64,000 nucleotides of DNA, taken from AC-32 sp036265535. GTDB taxonomy: Bacteria > Actinomycetota > Thermoleophilia > Gaiellales > Gaiellaceae. The position numbers were made by a program, and so were the translations under genes. The notes below the pieces were generated by a model. The model saw only the letters and a program-made list of their open reading frames with translations, was not told where the DNA came from and did no database searches. Location of the stretch: the NCBI GenBank assembly GCA_036265535.1, contig DATAOV010000040.1, positions 1-64,000 of the forward strand, read 5' to 3'. Position 1 is the stretch's first letter. Each line of letters opens with the position of its first letter. Below are positions 57,983 through 64,000 of the stretch, piece by piece.

Positions 57983-58713
57983 GCATCCGGGCCACAGGAG
58001 CGGTCGGGCTGCGAGTTCTGACGCAGTTGCGGCGCGATCCCCGAACGGTCGCGCTGCTCTTGGGCGTCCCGTGCCTGCTGATCATCCTGCTGCACGAGCT
58101 CTTCGCGAGTCGCGAGCAGGTGTTCCAGCGCGTCGGTGGACCGTTGCTCGGGCTCTTTCCGTTCGTCTCGATGTTCGTGGTCACCTCGATCACCATGCTG
58201 CGCGAACGCACCACCGGGACGCTGGAGCGGCTGATGACGCTTCCGCTCGCGAAGCTCGACCTGCTCGCCGGCTACGGCATTGCCTTTGCCGCCGTGGCCG
58301 CAGTGCAGGCTTCGCTCGTCTCGTCCGTTGCCTTCCTCGGGCTCGACCTCAACACCGAAGGGCCCGTCTGGGTGGTCGTCGCGCTCGCGATCGGCAACGC
58401 AGTGCTCGGGATGGCGCTCGGCCTCTTTGCCAGCGCGTTCGCGTCGACCGAGTTCCAAGCGGTGCAGTTCATGCCGGCGGTCGTGCTCCCGCAACTGCTC
58501 CTCTGCGGGCTCTTCGTCGCTCGCGCGGAAATGGCCGACTGGCTCCGGGCCGTCTCGGACGTGCTGCCGCTGACCTACGCCTACGACGCCCTGGCGCATG
58601 CAGTGGACGACACGTTCGATCTGCGCTTTGCGGTCGACCTCGCCATCACCCTTGGGGCGACCGTCCTCGCGCTCGTGCTCGGCGCGGTGACGCTTCGCCG
58701 GCGGACCGACTAG
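57979..58713 (+). CDS. ABC-2 type transporter permease
   Basis: A 244-residue integral membrane protein with about six helices in the ABC-2 order: a long first part with PRTVALLLGVPCLLIILLHELF, ERTTGTLERLMTLPL (the conserved cytoplasmic coupling segment), a central helix pair, and MPAVVLPQLLLCGLFV followed by LPLTYAYDALAHAV before the last helix. It partners the upstream ATPase. GTG start at the overlap. Its stop is shared with pntB through CTAG. Confidence 0.9.
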   Translation: MSIRATGAVGLRVLTQLRRDPRTVALLLGVPCLLIILLHELFASREQVFQRVGGPLLGLFPFVSMFVVTSITMLRERTTGTLERLMTLPLAKLDLLAGYGIAFAAVAAVQASLVSSVAFLGLDLNTEGPVWVVVALAIGNAVLGMALGLFASAFASTEFQAVQFMPAVVLPQLLLCGLFVARAEMADWLRAVSDVLPLTYAYDALAHAVDDTFDLRFAVDLAITLGATVLALVLGAVTLRRRTD

Positions 58714-60101
58714 AGCCCCTTGACGTCTTCGATCAGCTTCGAGATCGATTCCTTCGCGTCCCCGAAGAGCATCACCGTCTTCGGGTTGTAGAAGAGCGGA
58801 TTCTCGATCCCGGCGAAGCCCGGGTTCATGCTGCGCTTGAGGACGACGACGGCCTGCGCCCCGTCAACGTTGAGGATCGGCATGCCGTAGATCGGGCTTC
58901 CCTCGTTGCTCCGCGCGTCCGGGTTGACGACGTCGTTGGCGCCGACGACGAGCGCAACGTCGGTGCGCCCGAATTCCGAGTTGGCCTCGTCCATCTCCTT
59001 CAGCTGCGGGTAGGGCACGTTCGCCTCCGCGAGGAGAACGTTCATGTGCCCCGGCATGCGGCCGGCAACCGGATGGATCGCGTAGCTGATCTCGACGCCC
59101 TTCTCCTCGAGCAGGTCGGCGAGTTGGCGCACGTCGTGCTGAGCCTGCGCGACGGCCAACCCGTATCCGGGAACGAAGACGACCTTGTGGGCGTAGGCGA
59201 GCATCACCGCGACGTCATCGGCGGTGGCCGAGCGAACGGTGCCGCCGTCGCCGGCCACGGCGGCTGCCGCCTCGGTGCTGACCTGACCGAAGGCGCCGAA
59301 GAGCACGTTGGCGATCGAGCGGTTCATCGCCCTGCTCATCAGGAGGGTGAGCAGCGTTCCCGACGCGCCGACGAGCATTCCGGCCACGATCAGCACGTTG
59401 TTCTCGAGCTCGAAGCCGGTCGCTGCGGCGGCGAGCCCGGTGAAGGCGTTCAGGAGCGAGATCACCACCGGCATATCGGCCCCGCCGATCGGCAGGACGA
59501 AGAGGACGCCGAAGATCGCAGCCCCGGCGAGCAGCACCCACATCAGCCATTGCTCCTCGGCGCCGGCTGCGATCGCGATCCCGGCGGCCAGAGCGACGCC
59601 GAGCACGAGCGCGTTGACGACTTGCTGGCCCGGGTAAGTGATCGGCCGGCCTTGGATCAGCTCCTGGAGCTTGGCGAACGCCACCATCGAGCCCGCGAAC
59701 GAGATCGCGCCGATCAGCGCCGAGAGCATGATCGCGATGCCGATGTCGACCTTCAGGCTGCCGGGGTCGGGTGCGCGGTTGTGGAACTCCGCCCACGAGA
59801 CGAGCGCTGCCGCGCCGCCGCCGACGCCGTTGAACAGCGCCACCATCTGCGGCATCGCGGTCATCTTCACGCGCCTGGCGGCGACCGCTCCAAAGCCGCC
59901 GCCGATGACCATCCCGACGATGATCTCCCAGTAGCTGACGACCTCGCTCTGCGCGAAGGTGACGCCGATCGCCAGCAGCATCCCGGCCGCGCCGATCCAG
60001 TTGCCGAGGCGGGCCTTGTCGGGCCGCGAGAGGAAGCGAAGGGCGAGGATGAAGGTCACGATCGTGACCAGATAGAGGAAGTCGGTGGTGGTTCGGCTCA
60101 C
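58710..60101 (-). CDS. pntB: Proton-translocating NAD(P) transhydrogenase, beta subunit
   Basis: Membrane and NADP(H)-binding subunit that couples proton flow to hydride transfer between NADH and NADP. The 463-residue protein has about nine helices (residues 1 to about 270, with VSYWEIIVGMVIGGGFGAV and GRPITYPGQQVVNALVLG) and a C-terminal NADP domain with VPGYGLAVAQAQHDVRQLADLLEEKG-like and HPVAGRMPGHMNVLLAEANVPY sequences. The GTG start overlaps the pntA2 stop (GTGA). Confidence 0.95.
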   Translation of the reverse strand: MSRTTTDFLYLVTIVTFILALRFLSRPDKARLGNWIGAAGMLLAIGVTFAQSEVVSYWEIIVGMVIGGGFGAVAARRVKMTAMPQMVALFNGVGGGAAALVSWAEFHNRAPDPGSLKVDIGIAIMLSALIGAISFAGSMVAFAKLQELIQGRPITYPGQQVVNALVLGVALAAGIAIAAGAEEQWLMWVLLAGAAIFGVLFVLPIGGADMPVVISLLNAFTGLAAAATGFELENNVLIVAGMLVGASGTLLTLLMSRAMNRSIANVLFGAFGQVSTEAAAAVAGDGGTVRSATADDVAVMLAYAHKVVFVPGYGLAVAQAQHDVRQLADLLEEKGVEISYAIHPVAGRMPGHMNVLLAEANVPYPQLKEMDEANSEFGRTDVALVVGANDVVNPDARSNEGSPIYGMPILNVDGAQAVVVLKRSMNPGFAGIENPLFYNPKTVMLFGDAKESISKLIEDVKGL

Positions 60102-60439
60102 GGCTGCGGGCCGGCGGACTGGTCGTCGTCCTTGGCCGCACGTTCGGGCCGGCGCCGCTTGAACATCTCGAGCATCCGGTCGGTGACAACGAAGCCGCCG
60201 ACGACGTTCGCCGAGGCCAGGATCACCGCGATGAATCCGAGCACCCACGTCAGGGTGTCCTTGTCCCCCTGGCCCATGACCAGCATCGCGCCGACGATCA
60301 CGATGCCGTGGATCGCGTTCGTTCCCGACATCAGGGGCGTGTGCAGGAGCGTCGGCACCTTGGAGATCACCTCGAAGCCGAGGAAGATCGCGAGGACGAG
60401 GATCGTGAGCTCGAAAACGAGCAGCAGCCCGTGGCTCAT
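60098..60439 (-). CDS. pntA2: NAD(P) transhydrogenase, small membrane alpha subunit
   Basis: A 113-residue subunit with three to four membrane helices (FELTILVLAIFLGFEVISKVPTLLHTPLMSGTNAIHGIVIVGAMLV in outline). The HTPLMSGTNAIHG stretch is the family signature. In enteric bacteria it is fused to the NAD-binding part; here it is a separate gene, as in other three-gene systems. A 163-bp gap separates it from pntA1. Confidence 0.93.
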   Translation of the reverse strand: MSHGLLLVFELTILVLAIFLGFEVISKVPTLLHTPLMSGTNAIHGIVIVGAMLVMGQGDKDTLTWVLGFIAVILASANVVGGFVVTDRMLEMFKRRRPERAAKDDDQSAGPQP

Positions 60440-60497
60440 CGAGTGGGACCCCCGGCGCCCGTGGCCGATCCGAACATGCCCGGTGAAGCCCTTAGCC

Positions 60498-60514
60498 CCC
60501 CACCCAGGGTGGGG
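60498..60514. terminator. 17-bp palindrome in the pntA1-pntA2 gap
   Basis: CCCCACCC-A-GGGTGGGG is a perfect inverted repeat with one central base. It lies in the only gap of the transhydrogenase operon and could reduce read-through from pntA1. No T tract is seen. The rest of the gap (60440-60602) shows no gene. Confidence 0.4.
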
Positions 60515-60602
60515 TGAATCGACCCGCCGCCCTCGCGGCTCACGCTACCCGAGCCTGGCTCGCGCGTCTGTGCCGTACTCGCGTCGATTGTGTGTCGTTC
60601 TC

Positions 60603-61694
60603 TCACGCAGGCACCTCTTGCTTCCGCGTGACGCAGGCTCCGGCCGTGATCTCGTCGTCGAAGTCGAGCGCGAGCTCGCCCTCGGGCGCGAGGTGTTGTA
60701 GAAGCGCGACGACGTTGCGCGCGTAGAGCTGACTCGCGTGGTAGGGCATCGAGCTGGGCAGGTTGGTCAGGCCCACGAGCGTCACGCCTTCGCGGAGGAC
60801 CTCCTCACCAGGCTCGGTCAGCTCACAGTTGCCGCCGGCTTCGGCGGCGAGGTCCACGATCACCGACCCCGGGCGCATGGCGACGACTGCGCTCGCCGGA
60901 ATCAGCCGCGGCGCGTCGCGACCGGGGATCAAGGCGGTGGTGATGACGACGTCGAACTCGGGCAAGCGAACTTCGAGCTCCTTCTGCTGTCGGCGCTGCT
61001 CCTCCTCGGAGAGCTCCTGCGCGTAGCCACCGGCTGTCTCCTCGCCGACGACACCCAGGTCGAGCCAGTTTGCACCGAGGCTCTCGATCTGCTCGCGCAC
61101 GACGGGGCGCACGTCGAAGCCGGTGACGACGGCGCCCAGACGACGTGCGGTGGCAACCGCCTGCAGGCCGGCCACGCCCGCACCGAGCACGAGCACCTTC
61201 GCCGGAGCGACGGTGCCGGCGGCCGTCATCAGCATCGGGAAGAACTTCGGCAGCCGCTCGGCTGCCAGGAGCGTCGCCTTGTACCCCGACACCGTCGCCT
61301 GCGACGAAAGGGCGTCCATCGGCTGCGCGCGTGTGATCCTGGGAATCGACTCCATCGCGAACGCGGTGACCCCTCGGCCGGCGAGCCGAGCGATTCCGTC
61401 CGGATCGGTCAGCGGCTGCAGGAAGCCGATCAGCACCTGGCCCTCGCGCAGCCGTCCTATCTCGTTCTCGGTCGGCTTCTGCACCCTGACCACCGCGTCG
61501 CTCTCGCCGTAGACGTCGTCGACGATCCGGGCGCCTGCCTCCTCGTAGGCCGCGTCGGGAAACGAGGCGGCAGCGCCTGCGTCTCGCTCGACGAGAATCT
61601 CGAAACCGTCCGGGACGAGCCGGGCTACCAGTTCGGGGACCAGCGCCACGCGTCGCTCGCCGGCGGCACGTTCTCTCGGCACCCCGACCCTCAT
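60603..61694 (-). CDS. pntA1: NAD(P) transhydrogenase, NAD-binding alpha subunit
   Basis: A 363-residue soluble subunit that binds NAD(H). It starts MRVGVPRERAAGERRVALVPE, the family N-terminus, and contains MDALSSQATVSGYKATLLAA, the Rossmann motif VLVLGAGVAGLQAVATARRLGA, GFDVR and VITTALIPGRDAPRLI. It is similar to alanine dehydrogenase but the gene context settles the assignment. The ATG lies 10 nt after a minus-strand -10 box (TAGCAT, 61704-61709). Confidence 0.94.
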   Translation of the reverse strand: MRVGVPRERAAGERRVALVPELVARLVPDGFEILVERDAGAAASFPDAAYEEAGARIVDDVYGESDAVVRVQKPTENEIGRLREGQVLIGFLQPLTDPDGIARLAGRGVTAFAMESIPRITRAQPMDALSSQATVSGYKATLLAAERLPKFFPMLMTAAGTVAPAKVLVLGAGVAGLQAVATARRLGAVVTGFDVRPVVREQIESLGANWLDLGVVGEETAGGYAQELSEEEQRRQQKELEVRLPEFDVVITTALIPGRDAPRLIPASAVVAMRPGSVIVDLAAEAGGNCELTEPGEEVLREGVTLVGLTNLPSSMPYHASQLYARNVVALLQHLAPEGELALDFDDEITAGACVTRKQEVPA

Positions 61695-61703
61695 GCGGGG
61701 CCA

Positions 61704-61709
61704 ATGCTA
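61704..61709 (-). promoter_or_regulatory. -10 box of pntA1
   Basis: Reads TAGCAT on the minus strand and ends 10 nt before the pntA1 ATG. Confidence 0.4.
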
Positions 61710-61811
61710 TTGCGTGACGCTCTCGACACGCTCTCGGCACCCACCCGTGCGCCTTTCGTCGATACGCTCGCCTCGGGGAGGAGGCCGGGCGAACCGAACT
61801 AGGGGGAGCGG

Positions 61812-61817
61812 TAGAGT
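61812..61817 (+). promoter_or_regulatory. -10 box of hisC, leaderless type
   Basis: TAGAGT ends 9 nt before the GTG of the aminotransferase gene. Confidence 0.45.
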
Positions 61818-61825
61818 TCACCGCC

Positions 61826-62956
61826 GTGGCCGGTCCGCTGGCGGAGATCTCTGACAGCTTCTTCAGGCCGGCGGTCAACGATCTCGTTCCTTACGAGCCA
61901 GGGAAGCCGGTCGAGGAAGTCCAGCGCGAGCTCGGGCTCGAGCGGGTGGTCAAGCTCGCCTCGAACGAGGGGCCGTTCGGGCCGTTCCCAGAAGCGCGCG
62001 AGGCGATCGAGCGCTGCGCGGCCGAGCTGAACCGCTATCCGGACGGCGGGGCCTATCGGATCAGGGCGGCACTCGCCGAGCGCCTCGACCTGCGCCTCGA
62101 GGAGGTCGCTCCCGGCGCCGGCTCCGACGGGCTGGTCGACTGCCTCAGCCAGGCAGTGCTCGAGCCTGGCGACGAGATCGTCTGCGGCTGGCCCTCGTTC
62201 CCGAGCTACGTGATCGACGCCCGCAAGTTCGGGGCCGTGCCGATCACCGTTCCGCTGCGCGATGGGCGCTACGACCTCGAGGCGATGATCGAAGCCGCCT
62301 CCGCGCGCACGAAGATCGTCTACGTCTGCCTGCCCAATAACCCGACGGGAACCTCGAATACCCGCGCCGAGCTCGATGCCTACTTCGACCGGGTGCCGGA
62401 GCACGTGCTTACCGTGCTCGACCAGGCCTACCTCGAGTACATCGACGACCCGGAGTACCCGGACGGGATCGAGGACTACCTCAAGCGGGGCCGGCGCGTG
62501 CTCGTGCTCCGAACCTTTTCCAAGATCTACGGCCTCGCCGGCCTGCGCGTGGGCTACGGGCTCGCGCCCGCGCCGGTCGTGACCGCGATCGGGAAAGTGC
62601 GGCGCCCGTTCGACATCACTACCCCGGCTCAGGAGGCCGCGCTGGCGAGCCTCGACTCCGCCCAGGAGCTCGAGCGGCGCCGTCGCGCCAACGCCGAGGG
62701 CCGCGCGGAGTTGGAAGGGATCCTGCGTGAGCACGGGCTCGAGCCGATCGCTCCAGCGGTGGCGAACTTCGTCTTCGTGGAGGTGGGTGACGACTCTCGA
62801 CCGTTCTTCGAGCAACTCCTTCGCGAGGGCGTGATCGTCCGCCCGACGCACGGCTTCGGCGCCCCGGGCGCCGTCCGCATCACCGTGGGCACACCCGACG
62901 AGCACGAGCTGCTCGCAGCCGCGCTCGAACGGGTGCTTCCGCGCGCGGCTGCATAG
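61826..62956 (+). CDS. hisC: Histidinol-phosphate aminotransferase (or close aromatic aminotransferase)
   Basis: A 376-residue fold-type I, PLP-dependent aminotransferase. It has VVKLASNEGPFGPFPEA, RYPDGGAYRIRAALAER, PGAGSDGLVDCLSQAVLEPGDEIV, YVCLPNNPTGT (binding Asn), DQAYLEYID and the PLP Lys in TFSKIYGLAGLRVGYG. These are HisC features, but some actinobacterial copies serve aromatic amino acids, and no other his gene is near. GTG start after a -10 box. Confidence 0.9.
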   Translation: MAGPLAEISDSFFRPAVNDLVPYEPGKPVEEVQRELGLERVVKLASNEGPFGPFPEAREAIERCAAELNRYPDGGAYRIRAALAERLDLRLEEVAPGAGSDGLVDCLSQAVLEPGDEIVCGWPSFPSYVIDARKFGAVPITVPLRDGRYDLEAMIEAASARTKIVYVCLPNNPTGTSNTRAELDAYFDRVPEHVLTVLDQAYLEYIDDPEYPDGIEDYLKRGRRVLVLRTFSKIYGLAGLRVGYGLAPAPVVTAIGKVRRPFDITTPAQEAALASLDSAQELERRRRANAEGRAELEGILREHGLEPIAPAVANFVFVEVGDDSRPFFEQLLREGVIVRPTHGFGAPGAVRITVGTPDEHELLAAALERVLPRAAA

Positions 62957-62999
62957 GACACGGCCGAAAAACCCCTCGTTCGAGTGCCGATGACGGTGT

Positions 63000-63005
63000 T
63001 ACCGT
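63000..63005 (+). promoter_or_regulatory. -10 box of the MFS gene
   Basis: TACCGT ends 11 nt before the ATG at 63016. A 16-bp near-repeat (62977-62992 and 63003-63018) overlaps it. Confidence 0.4.
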
Positions 63006-63015
63006 TCGAGAGCCG

Positions 63016-64000
63016 ATGGGCCGCCCCCTCGCAGCCGGCACCCAACTCGGACTTCTCGGCCGGGAGCCGAGCTTCCGGCGCCTCTTCCTGGCGACGCTGG
63101 GGTCGGGCGCAGGCACCTGGCTCGCCCTCGTGGCGCTGGAGGTGGACATCTGGACGAGGACGGAATCATCCGCCTGGGTCGCCGCGCTGCTGATCGCCGA
63201 CCTGCTCCCGACCTTCGCGATCGGGATCCTGGTCGGGCCGCTGATCGACCGGCTCTCGCGGCGCCGCCTGATGATCGGCTCCGACCTCGCTCGCTTCGGC
63301 GTCTTCGCCGTGCTGCCGTTCACCTCGAGCGCGTTGCAGATCACGGCGCTCGCGACGGTCGCCGGCATCGCCACCGGTTTCTTCCGTCCGGCCGTCTACG
63401 CCGGCTTGCCGAACCTCGTCCAGGACGCCGACCTCCCGAGCGCGAATTCGCTCCTGCAGGCCGTCGACAACCTGACGTGGGCTCTCGGCTCTCTCGCGGG
63501 CGGCGTGCTCGTCGCGGCCTCCGGGGTGGACGCTGCCTACTGGATCAACGCCTGCACGTTCCTGATCTCCGCCGTCTTCCTCTGGGGGATTCCACAGCGG
63601 CTGCTGCAGGCGACTCAGGCGGCGAGCCGTGGCCACTGGCTCGATCTCAAGGACGGCTTCGCTCTCACCGTTCGTTCGCGCGCGCTCCTCACGGTGCTGA
63701 TCGCGTGGAACGTGGCGATGTTCTCGAACGCAGCCGTGAACGTCGCGGAGCCGCGGCTCGCCTTCCGGGCCTTCGACGCCGGGCAGTTCGGCCTCGGCCT
63801 GATGATGGGTTGCTCGGGGATCGGCCTCGCGATCGGCGCCTTCCTCGCGAGCTCCTGGATCGAGCGGCGGGGCCTGCCCAACGTCTACGGCGCCTCGCTC
63901 GGGTTGATGGCCCTCGGGATCGGCCTCACGTCGATCGCCCCGAACGTCTGGGTGGCCGCCGCCTGCGTCGTCATCTCCGGGGCCGGCAACGGCGCCGCCG
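63016..64000 (+). CDS. MFS transporter, N-terminal part
   Basis: The gene runs off the window; 328 residues are visible. The sequence has repeated membrane helices (LFLATLGSGAGTWLALVALEV, AALLIADLLPTFAIGILVG) and the MFS loop 2-3 motif as GPLIDRLSRRRLMIGSD, then GLPNLVQDADLPSANSLLQAVDNLTWALGSLAGGVLVAASG, which resembles the enterobactin-exporter-like (EntS) class. It probably exports a small molecule; the substrate is unknown. Confidence 0.9.
   Translation, partial: MGRPLAAGTQLGLLGREPSFRRLFLATLGSGAGTWLALVALEVDIWTRTESSAWVAALLIADLLPTFAIGILVGPLIDRLSRRRLMIGSDLARFGVFAVLPFTSSALQITALATVAGIATGFFRPAVYAGLPNLVQDADLPSANSLLQAVDNLTWALGSLAGGVLVAASGVDAAYWINACTFLISAVFLWGIPQRLLQATQAASRGHWLDLKDGFALTVRSRALLTVLIAWNVAMFSNAAVNVAEPRLAFRAFDAGQFGLGLMMGCSGIGLAIGAFLASSWIERRGLPNVYGASLGLMALGIGLTSIAPNVWVAAACVVISGAGNGAA

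Noticed and set aside
58071..60701. A very long plus-strand open frame (876 codons) opposite pntB and pntA2
   Set aside because: It is a GC-driven shadow: low-complexity Arg/His/Asp content, no family motifs, and both minus-strand genes beneath it are unmistakable.

Overview
The window is a GC-rich (about 70% by eye), densely packed chromosomal segment of an actinobacterium, most likely from a deep lineage such as Thermoleophilia (Gaiella/Solirubrobacter type). The reasons are the conserved housekeeping order (ribD-ribE-ribBA-ribH, rpmB-asp23-fakA, recG-rsmD-coaD, DUF177-rpmF-plsX-acpP-rnc-smc-ftsY-ffh-rpsP-khpA-rimM-trmD-rplS-lepB-rnhB-yraN-comM-dprA), a DtxR-type regulator, a DUF3352 lipoprotein, three-gene pntA1/pntA2/pntB, and many genes whose -10 box lies 7-11 nt before the start codon (leaderless mRNAs). 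No rRNA, tRNA, CRISPR array or intact insertion sequence was found. The class-level assignment is an inference.

Layout. 1-9.9 kb: the end of a phosphoesterase gene, trpS (-), then aroF-tyrA-aroA-cmk (shikimate and nucleotide metabolism), a decayed gene, and der-gpsA-DUF3352 lipoprotein. 9.9-12.7 kb: metK, then a divergent DtxR-type repressor / ZIP transporter pair with a palindromic operator between them. 12.7-21.8 kb: priA-def-fmt-rsmB-rpe and the riboflavin genes. 21.8-25.9 kb: rpmB, asp23 and the fatty-acid kinase genes fakA and fakB with a receiver-only protein between them. 25.9-29.5 kb (-): a tightly overlapping six-gene redox operon (two small membrane-anchored proteins, ApbE, haem-b ferric-reductase-like membrane protein, 3Fe-4S ferredoxin, FAD reductase). 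29.8-34.8 kb: recG-rsmD-coaD-DivIVA-like-nitroreductase-DUF177. 34.8-37.6 kb (-): a two-component system between two small disordered exported proteins. 37.8-55.4 kb: lipid, RNA-processing, SMC, SRP, ribosomal and competence genes, interrupted by a short minus-strand group (metallo-beta-lactamase-like protein, dodecin, shortened BrkB). 55.4-64 kb: an FAD oxidoreductase pseudogene, VOC protein, ornithine cyclodeaminase relative, an ABC-2 exporter, proton-translocating transhydrogenase, hisC and the start of an MFS transporter.

How the parts work together. Most genes are housekeeping and translationally coupled (ATGA/GTGA overlaps). The two minus-strand operons (redox and two-component) interrupt the conserved plus-strand block and carry similar AAAG-containing direct repeats about 70-80 bp upstream of their first genes, so they may form one regulon. 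A previously unnamed intergenic repeat family, with two stem-loops and a leading GACCGGTC, occurs at four places, at or near points where the conserved gene order is broken. Three remnants (WapI-like, FAD oxidoreductase, BrkB) show local gene decay.
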